Positions 1 to 11,639 of a stretch of 64,000 bases of DNA are shown here, piece after piece (positions within the stretch are counted from its first letter, which is position 1; the number at the start of each line of letters is the position of its first letter). The notes beneath the pieces are model-generated. The model made no database searches. It was not told the DNA's origin and was given only the letters and a program-made list of their open reading frames with translations. Position numbers and translations under genes: made by a program. The stretch covers positions 892,656-956,655 of the forward strand of contig VZQC01006256.1 of the NCBI GenBank assembly GCA_009823505.1. Reading direction: 5' to 3'. The stretch is from Rhizomys pruinosus. Its lineage: Eukaryota > Chordata > Mammalia > Rodentia > Spalacidae.

Positions 1-1464
1 TATATGTGCCTCAGCTTCCCATGGCAAAGTCAGGGCCTCACACCTGTGCCATTTCCCACCAGTTCCTGAGTGCCTAAAACAATGCCTGACACATGAACAT
101 CAGCATTGATTAGTGATCTGGCCTGGGGCCTACGCTGACCCCTGTTGTCTTCTACACCTGCATTAACTGTACTTCCATTTTCCTCTTACCTTCCTCTTGG
201 ATCTTCTTCATTTTGAGGGTATGCACAGGCACACAGGATGGGTGAGGTCTTCTCCAATGTACTTTCTGTCTTTCAGATAGTTTCCCTAGGCTCTTGTTGA
301 CCAACTTCTGTATTGGTCTATAGAGGGGGGAAAAAGGTTCCCTTGATTCATCTGAGGAGAGGCGCAATGTCCCTTGGGAGTAGTTACTTTCTCAGGGTTC
401 CTGTTCTGTGTCTAAATTGTGCAACAGACCAGCACTGGTGGGAGACATCCTTTGCACTGAGCTCATAGTCTGGGACTCCAGGGCCCCAGATCTGCTGTAG
501 AGCTCGCCCTGTTATCTCAGCTAAGCCTCTTTCTTTTCTTCTTTGTTTCCCTTCTTCTATCAGACCCTACAGAAATCTCAGGTTGGAGGTTCTTTCTGTC
601 CAGGCTCAGGGCTACCCTGCAGTCTGCACGCAGCTATGAGCATAAGGCTAGGGCACAGTCCTAAAGGGGGCCTCATCCCTGGCCTGAGGCCTTCTGGAAC
701 AACCCCAGGTGGCTCATTGTGCAATGCGCAGTGAAATCTCTGCTCCAGAGTGGAAGACCTTTGACCTTGGAATCTGGCCTTTTGGGATCAGATTTAGCCT
801 GTGGCAGTATTCTCCATGTCCCTGTTCTCAGCCGGTCTCAGCTCCAACTCCATCTGACCCAGTTTATGTCCTCTGTCAACTTTTGCCCTGAACCCTGCCC
901 CCCCCCCCCGCCACCCCCCCAGTGCCCATGGTGTGCTCCACCTACTGTCTGGACCAATGATGGAACAGAAGAGGATCGTGTAAGGGAGGGATGGGTGGAA
1001 AAGCGTCCTCACTTCAGGGCAACATTACAGCAGTCCAGAGCTCCAGGCAGTGGCTTCCAAGACTCCACAGGCAGCGTTTGCTTTTCTGTCTCCTCTAGGG
1101 TGTCCGGAGGATGCCTAAATCCTTCTGCCAGTTGACCTTCCTTCCTTCTTGCCTCCTGCTGTCTGCCCACTTTCTCCCAGTCACTTGTATCCACTCCACT
1201 CCCCTCTGCCCCAGCAGCATTCTGCCTCCATTCTCCCACCAGAGGACCTTTGGTGTTCACAGACCCTGGTTCAGTACTTGACTGTTTGACCTTGAGCCTG
1301 TGACTTATCTCTTTAGATTTGTTTCCTCTCTCTAAAATGAGCTTCCTAATCTCCCCACCCCCTGCATTGTAATGAGAGCAAAGTTAGATGTTGTTCTCAC
1401 TGTACAGTTTCTGAGCCCCTATGACATAACAGGCACTGAGCCTTATGCTGGGTGGACCGAGTCT
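1..1464. other. Unassigned non-coding stretch
   Basis: I recognise no gene or repeat family here. A run of twelve C followed by a second C-rich run lies at 898-920. The open frames on both strands around 720-1260 are proline- and serine-rich, cross the C run and show no domain, so I do not call them genes. Confidence 0.5.
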
Positions 1465-1465
1465 G

Positions 1466-1783
1466 GGGGGCTGGGGAAATGGCTCAGTTTTAAAGTGCCT
1501 GCTGCACAAACATAGGGACCTGGGTTTGATCCCAGCACCTACATTAAAAAAAAAAAAAAACAAAAACACCTGGATAACCCCAGTGCTGAGAAGGTGGAGA
1601 CAGGAGGAGGATCTCTGGGGAATCTCTGGCCAGGGGATCTCTGGGGATCTCCAGCCAAACTGAAGAGCTCCAGAGCTCCAGATTCAGCAAGAGACCCTGA
1701 CTCAAAAGCTAAGGTGAAGAGTGATGGAGGGCACACTGACTTCTGGGTTACATGTACACACACACACACACACACACACACAG
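1466..1783 (+). repeat. B4/RSINE1-like SINE with CA tail
   Basis: The left half (ggctggggaaatggctcag, then gtttgatcccagcacc) is the tRNA-like part, with a recognisable B box. The right half (ccagtgctgag, ggagacaggagga, gagaccctgactcaaaa) is B1-like, which is the B4 fusion architecture. An A15 run (1546-1560) sits at the junction, where the consensus carries only a short A stretch. The element ends in a CA repeat. Confidence 0.75.
1756..1782. repeat. (CA)n microsatellite
   Basis: An uninterrupted CA dinucleotide tract forms the 3' tail of the adjoining B4-like SINE, the usual origin of CA tracts in this SINE class. Confidence 0.95.
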
Positions 1784-2689
1784 CTGAGTTCACCTGGAAA
1801 GGGCCACAATGTAAGGTGGAGACAGAAAATTCTCACAGACTACATTGCACTATCCCAACAAGTTCACAGAGTCAGGACTTCCCACCATGCATGCACTGGG
1901 TAGTCCTGAAAAGGCAGCAGATAGAAAATAGTGATGGTGATGGTGACGAAGGGCACCAGGGCAAAGAGTATCATTCTTTGGGTAGATAAGGAAGGGCTGT
2001 TTCAGATGGTGCCACCTAGAACTCTGGACGATGGACCTTTCAGACCTATGTCTATGATGACCAGGACTGCCGCCTGTCCCTAGTCTGAGCAATAGTGAGG
2101 AACCTTCCAGATACTATGGACACAAACTCTCCAGCTCCTTTCAACGCCCATAATCCAGTGACTCTTGGTCTGTGGCCTGAACTGGGGCCCAGAGTCCATT
2201 TCCCTGCAGCTGGAGGAGGGATTGAAAAATGTGCAACACGTTCTCCCTCTCCGAGCATTTAAAAAGCAGTAATAAATAGAGAGCCTGGGAGGTGTGATTG
2301 ATTTGTTTTATGAATCACAGAAGAGGCTGTAACTCATGGGAGATTAGGACTGAAGAAAGTTGTAGGGCTCTTGCATTACACGTGGAGATTAATGACTTAT
2401 CCCATGAGGCCCCACCGTTAACCTTGCTCACCCACAGGGAGTTTAATAGCAGGGACATGCAGGCTGGCTTCAGTACATGAAGGAACGCTGCCTGCTTGTG
2501 TGTGGCCCTGATTCTAACCAAAGGAGCAGATGACTGGTTGGAGTTAGAAGGGCTCAGAAGGGGGAGGAGGAACTGAGGATTTTTCCAAGGATGTCCACTG
2601 CCTTTCCCTCCCCATTTCTTCTCAAAACAATAGTCAGGATTTCTGTGGAAGGCTGGCAGACAAAGCTATTTCTCTTACTACTAAGAGCT
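1784..2689. other. Unassigned non-coding stretch
   Basis: I see no identifiable gene or repeat. A short gatggtgatggtga run occurs near 1933. No open frame here has recognisable domains. Confidence 0.5.
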
Positions 2690-2845
2690 AGCATTTTCTG
2701 AAAGTGCCAGGTCCTGTCCCAAGAGCTTTATAGATTCTCACTGAAATCTCACAACAGCCCTTTGAAGCATAGATCACTGAATCCATTTTACAGATGAGAA
2801 ACCTGACTGGAGGTAGCAAGGGCTTACAGAAGGAACAGGGGCTGT
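2690..2845 (-). repeat. MIR/L2-type ancient repeat remnant
   Basis: The order 'tgccaggtcctgtcccaaga', 'tctcactgaaatctcacaac', 'cattttacagatgagaaacc' is the antisense signature of a mammalian-wide MIR/L2-class element. It is strongly diverged, as expected for an element older than the rodent radiation. Confidence 0.6.
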
Positions 2846-2854
2846 TGGGCTGGG

Positions 2855-2995
2855 TTCAAATCCTGGACATATATTTCCTTATTTATTTCATTTACTTCCT
2901 TGGCATTCTGGGTACTAATTCTGTAAAATAGGGAGTCTAGAGCCTTTGCAGAGGGGCATGGTGTCTACCAACTCAGTAGGTGCTCATTTAGAAGT
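2855..2995 (+). repeat. MIR-type remnant
   Basis: It reads 'gggttcaaatcctgg', 'attctgtaaaatagggag' and 'tcagtaggtgctcattta' in the order of a sense MIR. It lies next to an antisense MIR/L2-type remnant, so the two are separate insertions. Confidence 0.55.
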
Positions 2996-3929
2996 TATCC
3001 AGGAGACTGTTGGGTGCGGGAGGGGAGGCAGAGGGAAAATTGAATGTGAGCCTCAGAGACAAACATCCCATAGAAACCACACTGTAGGCATCTCCAAGAT
3101 TTCAGTGGGGTAGGTTAGGAGGAATAGAACCACCATGGGGAGGAAGAGGTTAGACTCTAGACTGGGCCATGGTGCAAAGTCTCAGGTTGAGAACACTGGA
3201 TGATGGCAGGTGTGGAATGTGGTCGAGAAGATTCAGAAGCTGGGCTCACAACTGCTGCTGCACACGGTCCTGCTTCCCCTGATGGTCTGTCCGTACCCGG
3301 GCAGCAGCTGAGTCTGGATGGAGGACGGAGTTACTTGTGTCGCTGGTGGTCACAGCACCTACTGAGGCCACAGGAAACCCTTGAGCTTTCCTTACTTCAG
3401 TCTATTGGCCAATCTTTAATTCTCAGCTTGTGCTTCTCTGATCTGGACTTTGCAACCCCCCCACCCCTGAATTATTAGAGCCCATTGTCATGGTCCCAGC
3501 TGTTGGCTTGTGTCCAGGCAGAACATGGTATCTGTATACTCACCTGCTCTCTGGTCTTTGCACCCATAATGAAGACCTTAGTGTTTTATGACAGCTCACT
3601 TTTACCAGAGTCCATCACACTGCTTAGAAACCTGTCTTCTCTAGAACCAACCTAGATTAATACCCAGGAGCTCGAATCATTGAATCCTGACAGAAAAGTT
3701 AGGGAAACACCTCTTAAAATTGGCTGAACCAATTTTAGGACCATTTAAGATTTTTGTCCCCTTCTCAAAGAGCCATAACAACATTTGTTGCATACCTACT
3801 ATACATTAGGCTAAGTTCTTCGCACTTTCCACTCCAGGTAATCCTCCATACACATCCACATCTCTCCTCACAGCCTGGACTCCTTTTTCTGCTTTATTTC
3901 TGCACAGCACTGATAAGACCCACGTCCCC
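2996..3929. other. Unassigned non-coding stretch
   Basis: No repeat family or coding exon is recognised. The 92-codon open frame at 3200-3478 has no recognisable domain, and I see no flanking splice signals that would make it an exon. Confidence 0.45.
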
Positions 3930-3935
3930 ACCTTC

Positions 3936-4042
3936 TCTTGAGATTGGATCCTGCTATGTAGTTCAGGCTGACTTTGAACTTGTGATCCTTCTGCCTCAAA
4001 CTCCTGAGGACTGGGATTATAGGTATGAACTATCACACCCAG
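3936..4042 (-). repeat. Old B1 (PB1-like) SINE fragment
   Basis: It contains 'gagattggatcctgctatgt', 'caggctgactttgaact' and 'gactgggattataggtatg', the antisense order of B1, with many CpG-type substitutions. This indicates an old copy. Confidence 0.75.
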
Positions 4043-4069
4043 TTTATAACATCCTTACTCATTTTTCCC

Positions 4070-4070
<1 letters not shown>

Positions 4071-4099
<29 letters not shown>
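4071..4099. repeat. (TC)n microsatellite
   Basis: Pure TC dinucleotide tract. Confidence 0.95.
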
Positions 4100-4100
<1 letters not shown>

Positions 4101-4164
4101 ACCCCTAGTATAATATATAATACACAGGACAAGGATTTTTTTTTGTCTGCATTTGGGGCTCTGT

Positions 4165-4235
4165 CCTCAGCCTTACATAGTATCTGATACACACTAGGTG
4201 CTCAGTAAACAGGAATTATCAGATAAATAATTTCT
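4165..4235 (+). repeat. MIR/L2 3' end fragment
   Basis: The text 'atctgatacacactaggtgc' followed by 'tcagtaaacaggaatta' resembles the conserved MIR/L2 3' end (cacatagtaggtgctcaataaa). Confidence 0.5.
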
Positions 4236-5060
4236 TATGAGCCTCTGGAGATTCGGGTCTCCTACCCTCAAGCTTTTGCTCTGTCTTCATCTGGCTCATT
4301 GAACTTTGATTCCTGGGCTGCCTACCAGGGGCTGGCTGGCCCTTGACTTGGCTACTCAACTTTGCCCTCTGGATTCTGCCTTGGCCTCTGGCCCAGACTT
4401 TCCAGGAAACCCAAATCCAGCTGTTTCTAGTTTTGACTTTGTTACTCCTTAACTTAGCTCTGAAACCTCAGGGGGCTCTTGCTTCTCTGTGGGGCGCCAG
4501 TCATACTGAATGCCTCACCATAATGGCCATTTAGCAGGTCTTCAATTAGATAGTCAGTCAACAAACATTTAAGTATGGAGTCAGATTATCTAGGCTTTTG
4601 GTTGACTTGAGTTCTCCAGGGAAAAGACTCCAGGTAATGACATGGAGCTTGCTGGAATTCCAGCTCCCATGGTTAAGAGCCTGTGTGATACTAGGTTCCA
4701 AACTCTTTGTACTTGATAGTGTCAGTCCCTCAACTTTATTCCCCAGACCTTTTCACTGTGCAGGATTGTGTATCAGTGATTGTAGTAACTCCTATGGTTT
4801 CAGCTCCTGTGTACAGAATGTTGAAGCTGAAAGTGATGGCTAGGGGCGGGGCTAAGTTCTACTCCACACTGAAGGACAGAGCCAGATCTGCTCTATGTGG
4901 ATCTTTCTGAGGTGGAGCCTTCTCTTTGTGGCTCTTCTCACCACCCCAACATTTATTCCCAACAATGTGATTTCAGGAGATTTTTTTTCCTCTGATAAGT
5001 CAAACTTGATGAACATTACCCCAAATTCCTGGCCTATAGTCTTAAGATGCGTCAAAGTCA
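4236..5060. other. Unassigned non-coding stretch
   Basis: No gene or repeat recognised. Short open frames are present but none has a domain or start context worth a call. Confidence 0.45.
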
Positions 5061-5074
5061 AGAAAAGCTAAACA

Positions 5075-5319
5075 GGGCTGGAGAGATGGCCTAGAGGTTA
5101 AGAGCGCCTACCGCTCTTACAGAGGACCCGGGTTCGATCCCCAGCACCCACATGGCGGCTGAGAACTGTCTGAAACTCCAATTCCAGGAGAAGTCCAGTT
5201 CCAGGGGAATCCAACACCCTCTTCTGACCTCCGCGGCATTGCACGACATGGGTGCACACACTTGCATGCAGACAGTACATTCATACCCATACAGAAATAA
5301 ATAAAAAAAAATTAAAAAA
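5075..5319 (+). repeat. Young B2 SINE with target-site duplication
   Basis: The full-length B2 starts gggctggagagatggcctag and carries a tRNA-like B box (ggttcgatcccc). It has the internally doubled 'actccaattccagg / gtccagttccagg' segment, ends caccctcttctgacctccg and has an AAATAAA-rich tail. It is flanked by near-identical duplications: agaaaagctaaaca (5061-5074) and agaaagctaaaca (5320-5332). The intact flanks and retained CpGs suggest a recent insertion. Confidence 0.93.
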
Positions 5320-5332
5320 AGAAAGCTAAACA

Positions 5333-5737
5333 TAAGATTTAGCTTAAAGAAGTCTAAAGAAACAAGATTTTTTTTTTTGCTCTTTTTGGTAAGATTGTTT
5401 TTTTTAAGCCAATGTTTTATTGAAGCTCTGTGCATTTCCTACAAGTCAAATTACATTACAAATCAAATCTAGAAGAGACAAGATTATTAAGTAGAATGCA
5501 TGGCCCTGGGTGGGATCTTGAACCTGGAAGAATAAACAGATTGTAAAAGAATTTATTGGAGCAACTGACAAAATTTAAGTATGTGTTTTGTAGGTGGCGT
5601 GTTTTATAACAGTGTTAAGTATACTGATTATTGGTAATTATATCATGGCTATGTTAAGGAATGTCCTTTCTAGGATATAAACAATGAAATATTTAGTGAT
5701 AAGGATACATGATAACTCTAAATGACTGTCTCACTTC
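5333..5737. other. Unassigned AT-rich stretch
   Basis: AT-rich sequence with several T and A runs; I recognise nothing in it. Confidence 0.4.
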
Positions 5738-6132
5738 TTTTTTAGATATTTATTTATTTATTTATTTATTTATGTTTTTTGGTCTTTTTGAGACAGGGTC
5801 TCCCTGTAGCCCCAGCTATCCTAGAACTCACTTTGTAGACCAGGCTGGCCTTCAACTCACAGAGATCCACCTGCTTCTGCCTCTCAAGTGCTGGAACTAA
5901 AGGTGTGTGCCACCACACCTGGCTTATATTTTATATATATATGAGTGTTATGCCTGCATGTGCGTAAGTGCACCTGTGTCATGCAGTGCCTGAGGAGGAC
6001 AGAAGAGGGAGTTGGTACCTTGGAACTGGAGTTACAGATGGTTATTAGCTATCATGAGGGTACTGAGATTTGAACCTGGGTCTTCTGTAAGAACAGACCG
6101 TGATCTTAACTGCTGAGCCATCTCTCCAGCCC
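5738..6132 (-). repeat. B3-type SINE (antisense) interrupted by a B1
   Basis: Reading + strand, an antisense tail (tttagatatttatttattta) is followed by a B1 (5774-5923). The B2/B3 body then resumes: cctgtgtcatgcagtgcc, cagaagaggga, gaactggagttacagatgg, ending gagccatctctccagccc. The B1 therefore entered the A-rich tail of an older B3. Confidence 0.8.
5774..5923 (-). repeat. B1 SINE
   Basis: It reads antisense: ggtctttttgagacagggtc, gaccaggctggccttcaact, gcctctcaagtgctggaact, gtgtgccaccacacctggc. Near full length, preceded on the + strand by a T run that is the element's A tail. Confidence 0.92.
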
Positions 6133-7004
6133 TTTTAATCTTTTTCCCCCTCATTGTTTCTTTGTAAATATGATCAACAGTGTTGGAGGGAGCAGGAGAA
6201 TAATAAAGTTGAGCATCTGTGATAAATGTAAACAATTTGGGGTCTGGATAAATCATATATAGAAGTTCCTTATGCAGTGACTACAACTTTTTAAATTTGA
6301 AATTACCTAAGGATGAAAAGACATTTGGTCTCTGTGTCTGCATGGACGAACTCAGCCTAAGAGAGTCTGGAGCCTCTGTTTCTTCAGTGGCTAAAAACAG
6401 ATCAGGTCTTCACTAGGCCAGGCTGCTGCAAGGATTAAAGAAGCTAACATCTGAGGGAGGCTTCGAGCAGAGCTGGCTTGGCCTTCCCGTTTGCCAGTCC
6501 TGCATTCTGGAACGCAGGGTCTGCGATGCCTGCAGAACCCTAGACACACGCTGCAGGGCCACAAACGCGCTGTAGTCGGTTATCTCTCTCTCAGTCCATG
6601 CTCTGCTCACTGGCTCCCTGGGCTTTGCTTGTCTTTTTGCAGACTCTTTCCCAGTCTGCAGCTGTGGTCAGTGATTTTTGTAGATTAAAAGAAAACCCTG
6701 GGGGCGGGGGAGAGTTTCCTGGGGAGATCAAAGAGTCAGCCTAACATAAAAGAAATCTTATAAAACTATATATATTAGGAACAAAACAAAACAAAAACCC
6801 CCAGCCTGGGAGCATGACCTGCATGTCAGAGCCAATAAGCCCAAGAGCCTGCGATCTGCTCTATAGAGTTGCCAACGGAGGCAGGAATGCTGCTGGGTCC
6901 ACAGAGCCAGCTGCATGAAAGGGAGATTTTTATGGACTTTGGCATAAGGATGAGGTGGGATTCCTCTGTCCAAGACTTTCTAGGAACTGATGTGGTTTCT
7001 TTTA
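6133..7004. other. Unassigned non-coding stretch
   Basis: No gene or repeat recognised. A short acaaaacaaaacaaaaa tract occurs at 6782-6797. Confidence 0.45.
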
Positions 7005-7600
7005 CCTTTATTTTTAATTTTTTTTGAAATAGCTTATAGAGCTACAATTGATATTAAAAATATGCAGATTTAATGTATAGGATTGGGTGAGTGTGTAGAG
7101 CACTGAACTTCTAATCTCCTATCCCCAATCCAGGTAATGTGTAAATCTATCACTCCAAAAGTTCCTTGTGTTCTGCTTCCCCACAGTTAAAATGAGATTT
7201 TTCTCTAAAAATTTTAAGTGCACGCTAGGCATGGTGGCTCACGCCTTTAGTCCCAGCACTCCAGAGAAAGAGGCTGGGAGATCTCTGTGATACTGAAACC
7301 AGCGTGGTCTACATAGAGGCTTCTAGACCAGCTGGAGCTACAGAGAGCCTGTCAAAAACTTTTTGTGAGTATACCCCAAATCTCTAGCACCTGCTCACCC
7401 TCAGCATCTGAAAACTACCATTCTACTTTGGTCTCTGCTTCTGTAAGTTTGATTATTTTAAATATACCATATAAGTGGAGTTGGGCACATCCGTTCTGTG
7501 ATTGCCTTATTTCACTTAGCATACTGTTCCAGGCTGATCCATGTTGCTATGGTCTTTCCTTCTTTTTTAAAGACTGAGTAAGATTCTATGGTATAGATGA
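7005..7600 (-). repeat. Old LINE-1 3' fragment split by a B1
   Basis: Before the B1, '...gaaatagcttatagagctac' and 'gatattaaaaatatgcag' match the antisense pattern of an old mammalian L1 3' end. After it come 'ctaccattctactttggtct', 'ttatttcacttagcatactg', 'catgttgctatggtctttcc' and 'agattctatggtatag', in the order expected for the same element. It is very diverged. Confidence 0.65.
7223..7359 (+). repeat. B1 SINE
   Basis: It reads 'aggcatggtggctcacgcct', 'agtcccagcactccagagaa', 'ggtctacatagaggcttcta' and 'agagagcctgtcaaaaact'. This is a sense B1, moderately diverged, inserted inside an older L1. Confidence 0.85.
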
Positions 7601-7875
7601 TTCTCTGAGGGTGGCTGCAAAAATCCTAATGTGTATGAGATTTGAGGTGCCTTTCACGGCTAACAGACAAGTAGTGGCCCCCGTACACTAGATTTTTGGA
7701 TGCAGGCATCAAATTCTGTTGTCAAACTCTTAGGCTCTGATTTCTGAAGTTTAGGAATAAACTCAACACCTGATATTGCAGCCCATAGGCCATCTCCCAT
7801 TGCAGTTAGGACTGGTCTGCACTAGGCTCACCTGGTTTCTTAGCCTTTCTTCACCTGCCCTGGCACCGTCCTTCT

Positions 7876-7949
7876 GGGACCTGCACTCAGTGGCTTCTCT
7901 AGCCTGGGTGTTTCCCAGGGGTGTGGACTATCCCAGTCATCCATGTCAT
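7876..7949. repeat. Short dispersed duplication, copy 1
   Basis: This 74-bp block recurs about 710 bp downstream (8589-8665). It begins gggacctgcactcagtggct and ends tcatccatgtcat. It is not a repeat family I recognise. Confidence 0.85.
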
Positions 7950-8588
7950 CCTGACCTCTAGCACTGGGTGTGACACATTGCTGTTACCCAGTGAACAGCC
8001 AATGAATGACAATGAGGCTCAGATCACAGACGAGCCATTGTTGTTGCTTCATTCGTGAAGCTAAGACAGTGGGCTGAGACCTGCTATAATGTCACTAAAG
8101 TGTAGGTAAATGTCCTATAGGCAATGAGGAAACCTGGCCTGATCTAGTTAATTCTGTTTGTGTTGGTGATTATAATAATTATGGTAGTAAAGTTTTTCTT
8201 CATCCCCAAATATTCTGATTTGAATATCCAAAATAACTGTATCTCTGCCAGTTTTTCTTTTTGCTCCATACGCTACAGATAAAGTACCGATGATCCTCCA
8301 AAGTGATGGCATAGAGCGGATTTGGGAGACTGGTCAGGAGGCAAATCTCTTCTTTATTTGGATGGTGACTAGCTGGGGAAAGAACATGAAGCTTGAGGCC
8401 AAAGGAACGGAACTCCTTTATCATTAAGCATCCTCTGTTTTTGTGGTTTTGCATAAATCTCCAATATCAGTGTCCACACCTGTGAAGTGGGAGTAACTAT
8501 ATATACCAGATAGCATCACTTAGACTGTTCAGAAATAACAGGGAAGATTCAGAGATAGGAAGCTCATGCTGATGGGGCAGAAAGACCG
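7950..8588. other. Unassigned spacer between two duplicated blocks
   Basis: Nothing is recognised. The sequence is moderately AT-rich. Confidence 0.45.
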
Positions 8589-8665
8589 GGGACCTGCACT
8601 CAGTGGCTTCTCTAGCCTGGGTGTTTCCCAAGGGTGTGGACTGCTGTCTCAGTTATCCATGTCAT
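8589..8665. repeat. Short dispersed duplication, copy 2
   Basis: It matches 7876-7949 with few mismatches and a small insertion (gctgtct near 8643). Same orientation. Confidence 0.85.
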
Positions 8666-10340
8666 TTAGCAAATATGTTGCTCTATAATGGCAGAATCCT
8701 GGAAGATTCAGCTCAAGACCTACTGTGGGAGCCGTAATGACTGAGCACCCTTCCTGAGCATGCATATCCCAGTGCCGTGGACTCTCACGGCGCATGGCCT
8801 GTGCAGATACTGGCACAGGTTCTAGAGCCCTGTCAGCAGTTAATGATGAAATGACTCTTTGGAAGTAGCATCCTGCCACATGTGAATTTAGCTTCCAGTG
8901 TACATTAGTCACAGGAAATAGAAAATGATAGCTTTTGGGGAGGCAGGAACTAAATGGCAGGCCCAGAGGAAATGGGCTTTGGACACTTGGTGGAAACATG
9001 TACTTTTCTTGTAAGAATCAAAACCTATTGGTCTACTAAACCACACAGAGAAGTGTACTTCATGGCCTTGTGCTGGGTGGAGAAGCAAAAAGAAGCAGGG
9101 GTCCGGGCCAGGGGATGGTTGGTCTTAGGGATCTAGGCACCTGTCCCCATGGGAACCAGGATCTTCTCTGTAGGGGACATTTGAGTATAAAACCATGCCT
9201 GAGAATGTGTGGGGTTGTGGGGGAGGCAGCCCCTCATCCTATAGAGAAGACAGTGGAGTGAGGGGACTAAGATCTTTGTGAGGCATTACATGATCTAAAC
9301 CCGCCTACCTGGCCTCTCTCTGTGCCTCAGTCTCTCCACCGGAGAACACCGTGCTGCTTAGCTGCATTCCTGGTAAAATGGAAGGGGAAGAAAGTGGAGC
9401 TTATGAGATTCTTTGGTTACACAAATCACCAAATAATAGCATTTAATTATTTATAACGTGTTTTGAGAACTTGGGATGAAAGCTTTGGAGGCTACCTCAG
9501 CTTATTAACTGGTCGTCAGGGACCTTTGTTCAGGTAATAGAGGTAATTACTACATTAATTTGATACAGTGATGAGAGGAATAGAGCACCTTCACCCCTGC
9601 TCCCTCCCGATCCACTTTCCAGATCTCCCCTGCCACGCTGGGTGCCTACCTGTTCTGAGCCCTGGCCTTTATGTTCTGCATGCTCTGGGGTGGAACAGTG
9701 CATTGTGTGGGTGAAGGCTTCCCAGGCTTTTGGGGGCAGATGAAGCTGATCTCTGCTGTCTTTGCCTACCAATCTTCAGGTCTAATTAGACTGTAAATGT
9801 CTTTTTTTTCTTTCCCTAAGCTCGTTGCAGGTCACATGACCCATATGTAAATCTCAGCCCCTGGAGCAGTTTGATGGCTGCAGTGACCACAGCTAGTAAC
9901 TCAGACTCCCCATAAATGGAAAATAAAAACAACAACCCATTACGGATGATGGTGGGTCTGCAACCTGCACGCAGCACCTCATAAACTTGAGCGATTGCTC
10001 CTGTGCTTGGCTGAGTACAGGACCAGGGAGGGGGCACCAGGTGGAGGGAGGGGAGATTTGTGACCTGCAATTTCCAGGTTGTCTCTCTGCTCTCTGTTCT
10101 AGCCCAGCCCTGCTACAGGTGCCAGAGAACTTCAACCTGTCCTACCTCAGCAAGAGGGAAGTGGCCTTTCACCAGGCCAACTCCATCTGTGGGTGGGGCT
10201 TCATGTTGCACTTCTGCGAAGCTGCTGTGTGTTTTATGGGGCCCTGGCATGCTGGTACCCCTCTAGTACCATGTCACCAGTGTTGGAGGGATGGCACAAG
10301 TGAGCAGAAATGTCTGTGTCATGAATGTGGAAGCATTTGC
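8666..10340. other. Unassigned non-coding stretch
   Basis: No repeat family recognised. A pyrimidine tract ending in ag at about 10102 precedes an open stretch of about 80 codons running to 10349. I see no strong downstream splice donor and do not recognise the protein, so it is not called as an exon. Confidence 0.4.
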
Positions 10341-10344
10341 TTGT

Positions 10345-10600
10345 TTTAGTTAGGGCTGTATCCCCAACATCTATATAGCATTGGGCTGAGTATATAGTCG
10401 GTGCTCAATGAAGGCTTTGCTTGAATGGAGGAGGAATGGATGAAAGGTGAAGTCCCTAGGTCTGGGTCCTGCTCTGGATCCCAGTTCTGTTGCTTACTTG
10501 CTGTGGGCAATGTAAGGTATTGATATTTCTGAGCTGTGTCCTCACGTGTAAAATGGAAATCAAAGGACAATGTGTCTGGATGGCTGGGAGGGTTAAAACA
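10345..10600 (+). repeat. MIR/L2-type ancient repeat remnants
   Basis: First comes an L2/MIR-like 3' end (gagtatatagtcggtgctca, then atgaaggctttgcttgaatg). A MIR-like core follows: tgttgcttacttgctgtggg, then ctcacgtgtaaaatggaaat. Both are sense and heavily diverged. Confidence 0.6.
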
Positions 10601-11639
10601 GGCACTTTAAAAGAGCAACCAGCTTTGGATGATGTATGTGTCACTGCAGAGTGACAAATGAAGATATTGAGGCTCAGGCAGGACAAGGGATTTGACAGGT
10701 TTTTGAGCTGTGGGACATGTAAAGGGGACCTAGGTACCATGATTGTTCAGTTACCTGTCTTCACTGTCTTGATCAGTGTCACAGACACTGGGGTGGGGAG
10801 TGCTGGCATTTGGTGGCTCCTCTCTCTGCTCCATGGGACTTGGGAGTTCTCATCAGGTGCACAGGGCTGATGTTCATTTCAATGTATTCTTGGTTGGATT
10901 GAATTGGGGATAAGAGTGGATCTATCCAACCCCTGTCCTCCAGGGCTGGAGGACACTATAGAGGCAGGAAGAATGACCACAGGATGTGGGCAACACCTTG
11001 AAGTGAGGTGTCTGGAGAGCTGCAGGATTCATGGCAAAGAGGGACATCAGCTCTTCCAGGGGTGTCCAGGAAAGCCTCAGAGAGGACAGACTGGATGCAA
11101 ATGGAAGAACACAATGAAAGAAACAACCGAGGTAGAGAAGGAAGTAAAGGGAACCTCAGAGAGAAGGTAGAAGGAAGTAAAGAGGAGCATCAGAGAGAAA
11201 ACATGACACAGGCAAGACTGGAAGGTGTGGATGTGCAGACTGCCTATGGATTGCTGACTGGTTTGTAGACGAGCATGTGTGTGTGTGTGGGGGGGTAGTA
11301 GTAGGGGAAGAAATGTAGGAGAGACCAGAGTAGGCCTGATGAGGAAGGGCTTATAGACTATTCTAAAGATGGAATTTATCCTAAAGGGAAACGGGACCCA
11401 CCGTGGACTATATGTGGAGGAAATACAATTATATTGATGATTTAATCAGGCTAATGTTGACTGCCCAATGAGACAGAATGCTTCAAAGCTGGGCATGGTA
11501 AACTCTGATTCAGATGCAAATATGGTTAACAGAGTGTGCATAATATGTTTGATTGTGCGTGCCACCTCCTCTACCCTCCAAGGCTACTACAGACCAAGGA
11601 ATTCCAAGAAATGACAGCATCCACCAGAAGAGCCATGGA
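10601..11639. other. Unassigned stretch, purine-rich in part
   Basis: 10960-11210 is strongly A/G-rich (agagaggacag, gagagaaggtag repeats), giving spurious Glu/Lys-rich open frames. A GT/G run lies at 11275-11295. No gene recognised. Confidence 0.45.

Noticed and set aside
5075..5150. tRNA-like sequence with B box (here and in every B2/B3/ID copy)
   Set aside because: It is the tRNA-derived head of a SINE, without a foldable mature tRNA or anticodon arm that I can defend.
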